Counted from the first letter of the stretch, positions 17,101-24,617 are shown. The stretch is DNA of 34,790 bases from CALAED01 sp937891035 (GCA_035642125.1 DASQSZ010000253.1:1-34790); one strand, 5' to 3'. Notes: generated by a model from the sequence alone, not told the origin. Program-made: numbers and translations.

Positions 17101-19113
17101 GCCCGCGGCGCGTGGGAGTCGGTGCGCTACCACTTCCGTTCGCTCGGCGTCGACGTGCAGCACGAGGACTTCACCGTTGTCGGCATCGGCGACATGTCGG
17201 GGGACGTCTTCGGCAACGGCATGCTGCTGTCCAGGCACATCAAGCTGGTCGCCGCCTTCGACCACCGGCACATCTTCATCGACCCAGAGCCCGATCCCGG
17301 CGCCTCCTACGAGGAACGCAAGCGGTTGTTCGGCCTGGCCAGAAGCTCGTGGGCCGACTACGACGAGAAGCTGATCTCGGCCGGCGGCGGCGTGTACTCC
17401 CGCGCCGCCAAGTCGATCCGGCTCACCCCGCAAGTGCGCGAGCTGCTCGGCATCTCGAGCGACGTCACCGCCATGCCGCCGTACGCGCTGATCCACGCGA
17501 TCTTGTGCGCGCCGGTGGACCTGCTGTGGAACGGCGGCATCGGCACCTACGTCAAGTCCTCGGTCGAAAGCCACGCCGACGTCGGCGACAAGGCCAACGA
17601 CGCCGTCCGCGCCGACGCGAGCGAGCTGCGCTGCAAGGTCATCGGGGAGGGCGGCAACCTGGGGGTCACCCAGCTCGGCCGCATCGAGTTCGCCCGCGCG
17701 GGCGGGCTTGTGAACACCGACTTCATCGACAATTCGGCCGGCGTCGACACCTCCGACCACGAGGTCAACATCAAGATCCTGCTCGATCAGGTCGTACGCG
17801 ACGGCGAGCTCACCGGCAAGCAGCGTGACAAGCTGCTGTACGGCATGACCGACGAGGTCGCCTCGCTCGTGCTGCGCCACAACTACAACCAGAACGTCGT
17901 GCTGGCCGCCGCGCGCGCCCAGGCGCCGGCGATGCTGCACGTCCACTCCCGCTACCTGCGCAAACTGGAGCGTGCAGGCAAGCTCAGGCGGCGATTGGAG
18001 TTCCTGCCCGACGACAAGGCGCTCGCCGAGCGTCGGCAGGCACGCGACGTGCGGGGCAAGGACGTGGGCCTTTCCGGGCCGGAGTTCGCCGTGCTGCTCG
18101 CCTACACCAAGCTGACTCTCGACGAGGAGCTGCTCGGCTCGGATCTGCCCGACGAGCCCTACCTGGCCGACTGGCTCGTCTCCTACTTCCCGACGCCGCT
18201 GCGCGGGCCCTTCCGCCCGTACATGGACCGGCATCCGCTGCGCCGCGAGATCATCGCCAACCGCGTCGCCAACGACATGGTCGACTACGGCGGCATCACC
18301 TTCATTTTCCGGATGAACGAGGAGACCGGCGCCTCGGCCCCGGACATCGCGCAGGCCTACCTGGTGTCCCGCGAGGTCTTCGACATGCCGCGCTTTTGGG
18401 CGTCGGTAGAAGAGCTCGACCACAAGGTCGCCGAGTCCACGCAGATCGCGATGTTGCTTGAGGCCCGCAAGCTCACCGAGCGGGGCACCCGCTGGCTGCT
18501 GCGCAACCGGCGGCCGCCGTTCGACGTGCGCGGCACGGTCGACTTCTTCGCCGAGGGCGCGGCGAAGCTGGCCCCGTCCCTGCCCAAGCTGCTGGTCGGC
18601 CGCGACCTGACCGGGTTCGAGGAGCGCCGCGACAACTTCGCGGACAACGGCGTGCCGGACGAACTGGCCGAGAGCGTCGCGATCATGGTGCCCGCGTACT
18701 CGACCTTCGACCTCGTGGAGATCTCCTACGTCACCGGGCGTCCGGTCGAGGAGGTCGCCGAGGTCTACTTCGACCTGGCCGACCGGCTGCAGCTGACCAG
18801 GTTGCGGGAACGGGTCATCGCGCTGCCGCGCGGCGACCGCTGGAAGTCGATGGCCCGGTCGGCACTGCGCGACGATCTCTACGCGGCGCACGCGGCGCTG
18901 ACCCGCGACGTGCTGGTGATGAGCGAGTCGGGCGCGAGCACGGAGGACCGGCTGGCCGCGTGGAGCGACAAGAACGCCGCCGCGGTGCTGCGCGCCCGCC
19001 AGACCCTGTCGGAGATCTGGGAGAGCGACAGCTTCGACCTGGCCACCTTGTCGGTCGCGCTGCAAGCCATCCGTACGCTCGTCACGTCGAGCACCCTCCC
19101 GCACAGCCCCTGA
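14110..19113 (+). CDS. gdh: NAD-specific glutamate dehydrogenase, large (about 180 kDa) class
   Basis: A 1667-residue protein matching the bacterial large NAD-GDH family (usual length about 1600). It oxidises glutamate to 2-oxoglutarate and ammonium. The first 40 residues are Asp/Gly/Pro-rich and poorly conserved. A long N-terminal regulatory region follows. The catalytic core starts near residue 850 with GGLRWSDRREDFRTEILG and AKAQAVKNTVIVPAGAKGG, and the nucleotide-binding region includes VGIGDMSGDVFGNGM (about 1023-1037). It ends with a long helical C-terminal region. The position after tryptophan dioxygenase suggests amino-acid catabolism. Translation may be coupled to a five-codon mini-ORF. 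Confidence 0.95.
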   Translation: MSDGDGDGGGDGAAPSADGPHIGNPGPGPIPGGSALGTKLELAKDELLVRAAETCVHTPGPRRITTEEALRYLRRYYQHVAPEDLLDRDPADICGPALAHRALGEERPQGRAKVRVFTPTLEDHGWEPGHTVVQVVTDDMRYLVDSVTMELSRHGLTTHLLVHPQLGVSRDVAGHLKAIVGIKETNQDIDESWMYIEVDRTTDRQLLDQLEDDLQRVLLDVRAAVEDEPKMRALAGAIAGEISEHTPPLPDKEIAESIELLDWLADGHFTFLGVRDYRLSEDGTVLRPVPGTGLGILRSDKGESGSFAALPPEVRARAREKRLLILTKANSRATVHRPHYLDYVGVKQYSERGEVIGERRFLGLFTHVAYTESIEHIPVLKRKLDEVLDRVGVTRDSYDGKDLVEILESYPRDELFQISVDDLAPIALGVLRLRERRQLKLFLRKDSYGRYMSCLVYLPRDRYTTQIRLRIQEILRSAFNGVAVDYSAQVSESLLARLHVVVRGERGQPLPDVDAEELQAKLADATRAWADDLAAAIVAQCGEERAGTLSRRYSGAFPEGYKADFPARTAVADLVRLDRLTVDGEISINLYEPYDAVPGERRLKLYRLGPPISLSHVLPLLQNMGVEVVDERPYEILPADAPRRWIYDLGLRDDPSFAAGDNKIKELFQDALRAVWRGDVESDGFNALVLHAGLTWRQTMVLRAYARYLRQTGTTFSEGYIERVLRGNVTIARLLVRLFESRFDPKHSAAAAAASRPDDGADQGGEAERSAAIAEETESALDEVASLDEDRILRALFSMIKATLRTNYYQDKPYLSLKFAPERIPDLPQPRPRFEIFVYSPRVEGVHLRFGSVARGGLRWSDRREDFRTEILGLAKAQAVKNTVIVPAGAKGGFVCKRLPDPSDREAYQAEGVACYREFVSALLDVTDNLVKGQVEPPRGVVRHDGDDPYLVVAADKGTATFSDIANEVAAAYGFWLGDAFASGGSIGYDHKVMGITARGAWESVRYHFRSLGVDVQHEDFTVVGIGDMSGDVFGNGMLLSRHIKLVAAFDHRHIFIDPEPDPGASYEERKRLFGLARSSWADYDEKLISAGGGVYSRAAKSIRLTPQVRELLGISSDVTAMPPYALIHAILCAPVDLLWNGGIGTYVKSSVESHADVGDKANDAVRADASELRCKVIGEGGNLGVTQLGRIEFARAGGLVNTDFIDNSAGVDTSDHEVNIKILLDQVVRDGELTGKQRDKLLYGMTDEVASLVLRHNYNQNVVLAAARAQAPAMLHVHSRYLRKLERAGKLRRRLEFLPDDKALAERRQARDVRGKDVGLSGPEFAVLLAYTKLTLDEELLGSDLPDEPYLADWLVSYFPTPLRGPFRPYMDRHPLRREIIANRVANDMVDYGGITFIFRMNEETGASAPDIAQAYLVSREVFDMPRFWASVEELDHKVAESTQIAMLLEARKLTERGTRWLLRNRRPPFDVRGTVDFFAEGAAKLAPSLPKLLVGRDLTGFEERRDNFADNGVPDELAESVAIMVPAYSTFDLVEISYVTGRPVEEVAEVYFDLADRLQLTRLRERVIALPRGDRWKSMARSALRDDLYAAHAALTRDVLVMSESGASTEDRLAAWSDKNAAAVLRARQTLSEIWESDSFDLATLSVALQAIRTLVTSSTLPHSP

Positions 19114-19152
19114 TCGACAGCGTCTCCGCGGCCGGCGGTGAATGGTCTCCTC

Positions 19153-19173
19153 GCCGGCGCCGTCGGCGCCGGC
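19153..19173 (+). terminator. GC-rich hairpin after gdh
   Basis: GCCGGCGCC-GTC-GGCGCCGGC is a perfect 9-bp stem with a 3-base loop, 40 bases after the dehydrogenase stop. No T-run follows. The rest of the gap to 19469 is the riboswitch region. Confidence 0.5.
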
Positions 19174-19334
19174 GGCGGAGATCATCGTCACTGGTCGCAG
19201 CCGGTCCGCCCCAATCCTGTTATCTTTCCGTGATTCGGTGGCGGCCATAGGGTGCGTTCCCTACGATCAGCCAAGATCGGCTGCATCGGCGTCCCCATCC
19301 AGGGGACGGCAGCCGACCCGCCGAGTCCCTGGCG

Positions 19335-19465
19335 TAGCCCATTCCGCCCGGGAGCCGGGGACCCACAACGTTCCCGGGGTGAATCCGGTGCCACGACGGC
19401 ACTTCGGTAGGGCGGCTCCTCGCCCGAACCCGTCAGCTAACCCGGTAGGCGGACAGGAGAGGAGA
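19335..19465 (+). ncRNA. ydaO/yuaA-type cyclic di-AMP riboswitch
   Basis: The leader contains the conserved ydaO signatures in order: CCGGGGACCCAC (about 19355-19365), CCCGGGGTGAATCC (about 19373-19386), and GCCCGAACCCGTCAGCTAAC (19422-19441) followed by CCGGTAGGCGG. Boundaries are approximate. A further hairpin (CCAGGGGAC/GTCCCTGG, 19299-19332) precedes it. Family knowledge: this aptamer binds c-di-AMP and usually turns expression off. In actinobacteria it is often found ahead of NlpC/P60 or resuscitation-factor genes, exactly as here. No clear T-tract terminator is seen, so control may act on translation or through Rho. Confidence 0.9.
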
Positions 19466-19469
19466 GTCG

Positions 19470-20513
19470 GTGGGTTCTACCGTCCCGCGCGTACGTTCGC
19501 CGTTCTCGCTGCGTGTGATCACCGGTGTGCTGTTGGCCGTCGGCGCCCTGTTCGTTCCGGTGGCCCCGGCCGGTGCGGACCCGGAGCCGTCCATCAGCGA
19601 GCTCAAGGCCCAGGCCGACAAGCTCAACAACCAACTCGAGGTGCTCACCGAGCAGTACAACGGGCTGCGTGTCCGGCTGGAGCGCGCACGGTCCGCCGCC
19701 CAGGCGGCCGAGCGGTCGGCCGCCGAGCGGCGCCGCGCGTTGTGGCAGGTACAGGACCGGGTCCGCGAGGTCGCCGCCCGGACCTACATGAGCGGCGGGC
19801 TCGACCAGGCCACCGCGGCCTTCGCCGCCGCGCCCGACCCCCAGGCCTTCCTCGACCAGGCCTCGACGATGGGCTACTTCGCCCGGCAGGACACCAACCG
19901 GATCAAGGAACTCGCCGCCACCACCGATGCGGCCGACCGGGCCGTGCAGGCCAAGGACACCAGCCTCAACGAGGTCCGGGCCCTTACCGACCAGATCGGC
20001 GCGAAGAAGCGGCGGATCGAGTCGCTCCTCGCCAAGAACAAGGACAGGCTCGCCGCGGCGGTCCGGGCCGAGCGCGCGGAGGAGAGACGGGCCGCGGCGG
20101 CCAGGCAGCGCGCCACCCAGAACGCCGCGCCCAGCACCGGCACCGGCGGGTCAGGCGGCGCGTCGGCGAAGGCGCTCCGCGCGGTGGCCGCCGCCAAGTC
20201 GAAGCTCGGCTCGCCCTACGTCTGGGGCGGCTCCGGCCCGGGCAGCTTCGACTGCTCCGGTCTGACGATGTGGGCCTACCGGCAGGTCGGCATCAGCCTG
20301 CCCCACTACACCGGCGCCCAATGGAACGCGGGCCGACACGTGTCGCGGAGCCAACTGGCCCCGGGCGACCTCGTCTTCTTCTACTCGGATCTGCACCACA
20401 TGGGCATGTACGTCGGCGGCGGCAACATGATCCACGCGCCGCACACCGGCGACGTCGTCCGGATCGTTCCGCTCGACGGCCGCCCCTACGCCGGCGCCGT
20501 TCGCGTCGCCTGA
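19470..20513 (+). CDS. Secreted NlpC/P60 endopeptidase with coiled coil (RipA/RipC-like)
   Basis: A 347-residue protein. GTG 19470 follows GGAGAGGAGAG. A signal peptide (about 1-36, ending APAGA) is followed by a long coiled coil (about 40-215) and a C-terminal NlpC/P60 domain (about 232-347) with Cys262 in SFDCSGL, His310 in HHMGMYVGGG and His322. It cleaves peptidoglycan stem peptides outside the cell. The coiled coil is typical of Rip-type enzymes and may hold the domain inactive or bind a partner. In other actinobacteria such enzymes can be activated by FtsEX; ftsEX is 4 kb away here (inference). It is controlled by the c-di-AMP riboswitch directly upstream. Confidence 0.93.
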   Translation: MGSTVPRVRSPFSLRVITGVLLAVGALFVPVAPAGADPEPSISELKAQADKLNNQLEVLTEQYNGLRVRLERARSAAQAAERSAAERRRALWQVQDRVREVAARTYMSGGLDQATAAFAAAPDPQAFLDQASTMGYFARQDTNRIKELAATTDAADRAVQAKDTSLNEVRALTDQIGAKKRRIESLLAKNKDRLAAAVRAERAEERRAAAARQRATQNAAPSTGTGGSGGASAKALRAVAAAKSKLGSPYVWGGSGPGSFDCSGLTMWAYRQVGISLPHYTGAQWNAGRHVSRSQLAPGDLVFFYSDLHHMGMYVGGGNMIHAPHTGDVVRIVPLDGRPYAGAVRVA

Positions 20514-20531
20514 TCGCCCCGCCATGGTGCC

Positions 20532-20558
20532 GGCGCCGCCCGGGTCGATCGCGGCGCC
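20532..20558. terminator. Hairpin between convergent genes
   Basis: GGCGCCGC pairs with GCGGCGCC across an 11-base loop, 18 bases after the NlpC/P60 stop. The remaining gap to 20634 holds a short direct repeat (GGGGCACGGTCGGC occurring about twice) and nothing else. Confidence 0.4.
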
Positions 20559-20634
20559 CCGCGTAGCGGACCCAGCTGGCGGCCGGGGCACGGTCGGCGG
20601 GGGCACGGTCGGCCGGGGCATGCCTGCGGGCCGG

Positions 20635-21669
20635 TCAGTGCCGGATGGCGGCGGCCGAGGTGAGGCCGGTGGTCTGGCCGAGTACGGCGGCCCGGCCGTC
20701 GCCGGCGCCGGCGGGCGGGACGTACGTCAGGGGCAACAGCAGCCAGGCGACCCGTACCTCCGTGCGGGCGCCCTTGGGAGGGCCGCCGAGATAGTCGCGG
20801 ATGTCGCCGGGGATCGCGTCCGGCCGGGGTGGCCGGCCGGTCCGGCCGGGGAACAGGGTGTCGAGGCGGCTCACGGCGTACCAGGCGAGGATCCCGCCGT
20901 CCTTGGTGCGCAGCGCGGCCGTCGGGTAGCGGGTCTGCCCGAACGTGACGGTGTCGCGCCAGCCGCCCGCGCGGGGCCGCCGTGCCCACGCCGTCCGCTC
21001 GGTGCGCCACTCGCTGGTGTACTGGCCGGCCGCGAACGGGCCGGTGCCGCTGGTGAGGTAGGCGGCGTGCGCGGTGGCCAGGTCGCCGAGCGGCACGGCG
21101 AGCCGGGCCGGCTGCCGCTGCTCGGCCGCGACCGCGATGGCGTAGCCCTGCCCGTCGGTAGCGATCTTCGGCAGCTTGGCCGAGGTGATCGTTTTGTTGG
21201 ACAGCAGCCAGGGGGCCTCCGGCCCGGAACGGGTGAAGATCATCAGGGCCTGATGCGGCTTGCCGTGCGCCCCCACTCGTTCCATCGCGGCGACCAGGAA
21301 CCACTTGGGGAAGGCGTCCAGCTTCGGCACGAACAGGACGGGGTTGACGAGGGTGATGGCGAGCCGGTCCGGCGGGCGCCCGTGGCCGATCCGCAGCCGG
21401 GCCTCGGCCATCGTCGCCATGGGGTCGGCGAGCAGGCCGCGCCAGGCTCGGCCGTCGCCGGCCCCGACCGCCTTGTTGTGGCGCGCCACGTAGTCGTCGA
21501 TGACCCGCAAGGACTCGTTCGGTGACACGGCCGGGCGCAGGGCCTGGCTCGCCGCGATGTCGCGCTTGGCCGCCCCGGCGTCCGCCTTCTTGGCCGCGCA
21601 ACCGGCCGCGCCGCCGGCGGCGGCGAGCACGATCAGTCCCAGCAGGGCGGCGACTGGACGGGGGAGCAT
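20635..21669 (-). CDS. Putative lipoprotein, paralogue of the upstream gene
   Basis: A 344-residue protein with a short signal sequence and probable lipidation Cys24 (GGAAGC). The body is soluble and mixed alpha/beta, with motifs FPKWFLVAAM and RTKDGGILAWYAVSR. These align with YPKWFVVAAD and RTADGGGLVLYALSR in the next gene, so the two are diverged tandem copies. I cannot name an enzymatic function; the fold could be NTF2-like or a DUF known only from actinobacteria. It is expected on the outer face of the membrane. It probably shares an operon with the gene at 21822-22928 (152-base gap). Confidence 0.8.
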   Translation of the reverse strand: MLPRPVAALLGLIVLAAAGGAAGCAAKKADAGAAKRDIAASQALRPAVSPNESLRVIDDYVARHNKAVGAGDGRAWRGLLADPMATMAEARLRIGHGRPPDRLAITLVNPVLFVPKLDAFPKWFLVAAMERVGAHGKPHQALMIFTRSGPEAPWLLSNKTITSAKLPKIATDGQGYAIAVAAEQRQPARLAVPLGDLATAHAAYLTSGTGPFAAGQYTSEWRTERTAWARRPRAGGWRDTVTFGQTRYPTAALRTKDGGILAWYAVSRLDTLFPGRTGRPPRPDAIPGDIRDYLGGPPKGARTEVRVAWLLLPLTYVPPAGAGDGRAAVLGQTTGLTSAAAIRH

Positions 21670-21784
21670 GAACGATGTGTCCTCAAAAGACCCTCAGGAC
21701 GGGACCGGCAAGCATTCTGTCATGACGCCGCAATGGCCACGGTCGTCACCTGGGACTCATCGGCCGCGTCTTTCATCGCCGCGT

Positions 21785-21831
21785 CGTTGATCGGCCGCCG
21801 GCGTTGATCGGGCCGCCGGCGTTAATCGGCC
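21785..21831. repeat. Three near-identical tandem units over a gene end
   Basis: CGTTGATCGGCCGCCGG, CGTTGATCGGGCCGCCGG and CGTTAATCGGCC follow each other. The last unit includes the stop codon region of the lipoprotein ending at 21822. This looks like small-scale tandem duplication of the gene end. Confidence 0.6.
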
Positions 21832-22928
21832 TCGCTGGTCTCCGCGCTGATGACGGCGCCGTCGGAGGCGATCACCGAGGCCTTGGCCGGCGCCTTGCCG
21901 GGGGCGGGGGTCTTGTTCTTCGTGCTCGGGGGCTTGGCCGGGACGGCGGCGGCGAACTGCAGCGTCTCGGTCACGTCGAGTTCGTCCTTGAGCACGATCG
22001 TGTCGAGCAGGTGGGCGGCGTCACGCGGGACGGAAAGGCGGCCGTGCCGCTTGTCTTTGACGAATGTCACAGTATTCCTGGACAGCGCGTACAGCACGAG
22101 ACCGCCCCCATCGGCCGTCCGCAACGAGTAGATCGGGAAGCCGGTCGCCGCGTAGACGCTGTCATAGGCGAGCCCGCGTTCCTTGTTTCGCGCCTCGTTG
22201 TGCTGGTCGCGCAGGTAGTAGCCGGAGGTGTGCGGCCCGGTGAGCATGACCTTGGTTGCCAGACTCTCCGGTCCCTCCTCGGCGAGGGTGGCCTGCATCG
22301 CCGGCACGATGCGCGGCTGAATGACCAGCCCGATGTCGAAGGTCGCGAGCGGCGTCGCATAGCCGTCGTCGCCCACGGTGATCTGCGGCTGCCTGCCCTT
22401 CGGCTCCAGCACCGTGGCCAGGCTGAGTCGCCAGCGCGAGTCGGCCGACTTGCGGACGAAGGCCATGAGGACGGCCTGCTTGCCATCGCGCCCTGCGGAG
22501 CCGCCGGGCCCGCCGGGTGTCGGCGCCGCCATACGGTCGGCCGCGACGACGAACCACTTGGGGTAGTGCGTAAGCCGGGGCACGTAGAACCGCCGCCGCG
22601 AGTAGGCATAACGCGGCACCGGATCGCCGGTGAACGCGGCCTTGCGGAACTCGGCGGCGGTCAGCTGCGCCTGGCCGTCATCGGTCCACGAGAGGGCGAG
22701 CCGCTCATCGCCGCTGGCCCTGGCCACGTCGTCGTTCTGGACGTACGACCGGAACGCGCGGGTCGCGATCTCGGGGGTGAGCCGCTCGTCGATCGGGCTG
22801 CCGCCCGCTGTGGTTGCCACCGGCTCGGGCGGGCGGCCGCCGTCTGAAGAGCAACCGGCGCCGGCCGCCAGCGCCAGCGTGACCAGGAGGGACAGGCCCC
22901 TCCGCGTGGTCCGACGTCTACTAACCAT
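21822..22928 (-). CDS. Putative lipoprotein, first of a tandem pair
   Basis: A 368-residue protein beginning MVSRRRTTRRG, a basic n-region followed by a hydrophobic stretch and a lipobox-like AAGAGC (Cys26). The mature part contains YPKWFVVAAD, YLRDQHNEARN and RTADGGGLVLYALSR. The C-terminus ends in a Lys/Pro/Ala-rich stretch and an acidic tail. The start at 22928 is chosen because it gives a proper signal sequence; the upstream in-frame extension does not. The function is unknown, and similarity to the downstream gene is visible by eye. It is divergent from prfB. Confidence 0.8.
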   Translation of the reverse strand: MVSRRRTTRRGLSLLVTLALAAGAGCSSDGGRPPEPVATTAGGSPIDERLTPEIATRAFRSYVQNDDVARASGDERLALSWTDDGQAQLTAAEFRKAAFTGDPVPRYAYSRRRFYVPRLTHYPKWFVVAADRMAAPTPGGPGGSAGRDGKQAVLMAFVRKSADSRWRLSLATVLEPKGRQPQITVGDDGYATPLATFDIGLVIQPRIVPAMQATLAEEGPESLATKVMLTGPHTSGYYLRDQHNEARNKERGLAYDSVYAATGFPIYSLRTADGGGLVLYALSRNTVTFVKDKRHGRLSVPRDAAHLLDTIVLKDELDVTETLQFAAAVPAKPPSTKNKTPAPGKAPAKASVIASDGAVISAETSEAD

Positions 22929-23103
22929 CGCCGTGAGTATGCCAGTTGCGGGGACGGCGGCGGCCCCTCGGGACGAAGCCGGCCTGATGCGCGCGAGTGG
23001 ACGGCGAGATCCCGGGAAGGTGGTGGGCGCTAACGCCCTCGACCGCGGTGTGGGAAGATGCGCGCGACGGTAGCGGGCGGGCGAGTGGGTCCGTCCCGTC
23101 AAC

Positions 23104-23120
23104 TAGGCTGGTGTGTCGTG
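23104..23120 (+). promoter_or_regulatory. -10 element and near-leaderless GTG start of prfB
   Basis: TAGGCT (23104-23109) fits the actinobacterial TAnnnT -10 pattern. Transcription would begin about 23115-23118, at or next to the GTG start (23118). No ribosome-binding site lies between. No convincing -35 is seen. Confidence 0.4.
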
Positions 23121-24227
23121 GCAGTAACCGATCCAAACGACCAGCTCAAGGAGCTCAATTCGGCGCTCTCCGGCGTCGAGTCAGTCCTTGATCTCGATGC
23201 CATGCGGCGCGAGATCGTGACGTTGCGTGATGAGGCGGCCGATCCCGGCTTGTGGAACGACCAGGAGCGGGCCCAGCGCGTGACGCGCCGGCTGTCCAAC
23301 CTGGAGACCGAGCTGGGCAGGGTCGAGGGGCTGCGCAGGCGCCTCGACGATGTCGCCGTGCTCTACGAGCTGGCCGAGACCGAAGACGACGCGGAGACCA
23401 GGGAAGAGGCCGACCGGGAGCTGATCGCCATCCGGGCCGAGGTCGAGCAACTCGAGATCCGGACCCTGATGTCCGGTGAGTACGACGCCCGTGAGGCGCT
23501 CATCACGATCAACTCCCAGGCGGGTGGCGTCGACGCGGCCGACTTCGCCCAGCAGCTGCAGCGCATGTACCTGCGCTGGGCCGAGCGGCACGGCTACCCG
23601 ACCCAGGTCTACGACACCTCATACGCGGAAGAGGCCGGCATCAAGTCGACCACGTTCGCGATCAAGGCTCCGTACGCGTACGGGACGCTGCGCGGCGAGC
23701 ACGGCACCCACCGCATGGTGCGGATCTCGCAGTACGACAACCAGGGACGGCGGCAGACGTCGTTCGCCGGGGTCGACATCGTGCCGGTCGTCGAGCAGAC
23801 CGACCACGTCGACATCCCCGAAGACGAGATCAGGGTCGACGTCTACCGGTCATCGGGGCCGGGCGGCCAAGGCGTCAACACCACCGACTCTGCGGTGCGC
23901 ATCACGCACCTGCCGACCGGCATCGTCGTCTCGTGCCAAAACGAGCGGAGCCAGCTGCAAAACCGGGCCACCGCGATGTCCGTCCTCCAGGCCAAGCTGC
24001 TTGAGCGCAAGCGCCAGGAGGAGGCGGAGAAGATGAACGAGCTGCGCGGTGAGGGCACCAGCAGCTGGGGAACGCAGATCCGCAACTACGTCGTGCATCC
24101 GTACCAGATCGTCAAAGACCTGCGCACCGGCGTCGAAGCCGGCAACCCCACCTCGGTCCTCGACGGCGACATCGACGACTTCATCGAAGCCGAGATCCGT
24201 TGGCTGCGCCAGCGCGAGACGTCTTAA
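23118..24227 (+). CDS. prfB: Peptide chain release factor 2 with variant tripeptide
   Basis: A 369-residue class I release factor. The peptidyl-tRNA hydrolysis motif GGQ is at residues 249-251 (SSGPGGQGVNTTDSAVR). The stop-codon recognition loop reads RISQYDNQGRRQTSFA. RF2 normally has Ser-Pro-Phe here, whereas this protein has Ser204-Gln205-Tyr206 (codons TCG CAG TAC at 23727-23735). There is no internal programmed frameshift; the frame is continuous. The rest of the sequence is typical RF2, not RF1 (which has Pro-x-Thr). It is the first gene of the block running to ftsEX, smpB and ssrA. The stop codon lies inside a 20-bp tandem duplication. Confidence 0.95.
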   Translation: MAVTDPNDQLKELNSALSGVESVLDLDAMRREIVTLRDEAADPGLWNDQERAQRVTRRLSNLETELGRVEGLRRRLDDVAVLYELAETEDDAETREEADRELIAIRAEVEQLEIRTLMSGEYDAREALITINSQAGGVDAADFAQQLQRMYLRWAERHGYPTQVYDTSYAEEAGIKSTTFAIKAPYAYGTLRGEHGTHRMVRISQYDNQGRRQTSFAGVDIVPVVEQTDHVDIPEDEIRVDVYRSSGPGGQGVNTTDSAVRITHLPTGIVVSCQNERSQLQNRATAMSVLQAKLLERKRQEEAEKMNELRGEGTSSWGTQIRNYVVHPYQIVKDLRTGVEAGNPTSVLDGDIDDFIEAEIRWLRQRETS

Positions 24228-24251
24228 GCGGGCGCGAGACGTCTTAAGCGG
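24212..24251. repeat. Perfect 20-bp tandem duplication spanning the prfB stop
   Basis: GCGCGAGACGTCTTAAGCGG occurs twice back to back (24212-24231 and 24232-24251). The first copy encodes the last residues and TAA of prfB; the second lies outside the gene. From here to 24434 no gene is seen. Confidence 0.9.
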
Positions 24252-24434
24252 GAAGCGGGTCTTGTCCCACCCCACCTCACCGGACTTTGAAGTCGACGCC
24301 GGCCGTTTCTTAGGGATCTTTAGCGATCTTCGGTGGATCTTCGGGTGGCTTCGACGGGGTCTGCGCAAGTGGGCGCTGACCGCTCTCTGACAATCCCTGA
24401 CGCGCCCTGACAAGGCCAATTGATTACGTGCTGA

Positions 24435-24617
24435 TTATGAAAGGTGACGCAGTGCCAACGCCAGTGCGAATATCAAGATCAGGGCGATAATGACGGCCGC
24501 CTGCGGGCCGGCCAAACCGTGGTGATGGACCTCCGCGCGGGCCATCCTGCAGGTGGGGCAGCGGCCCTCGACAACGGGTCCTGAGCAGTGAGCGCAGATC
24601 AGATGTTCGCAGCTCAT
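24435..24617 (-). CDS. Small zinc-ribbon membrane protein
   Basis: A 60-residue protein. The start at 24617 is preceded by GGGAGGG at good spacing. Two CxxC pairs (Cys8/Cys11 and Cys20/Cys23, plus Cys3) form a probable zinc ribbon (CAHCSGPVVEGRCPTC). A hydrophobic segment (about 38-56) then forms a single membrane span near the C-terminus, so the ribbon is probably cytoplasmic or tail-anchored. I do not know a function. It lies on the opposite strand between prfB and ftsE. Confidence 0.75.
   Translation of the reverse strand: MSCEHLICAHCSGPVVEGRCPTCRMARAEVHHHGLAGPQAAVIIALILIFALALALRHLS

Noticed and set aside
11506..19248. An open frame of 2580 codons on the minus strand, antisense to the kinase, dioxygenase and gdh genes
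   Set aside because: High third-position GC keeps the antisense frame open. The translation is Arg/Gly/Val-rich with no domain, and three well-identified genes occupy the plus strand.
23118..24227. Programmed +1 frameshift in prfB
   Set aside because: The frame is continuous from GTG to TAA, with no internal in-frame TGA and no Shine-Dalgarno-like slip site seen.
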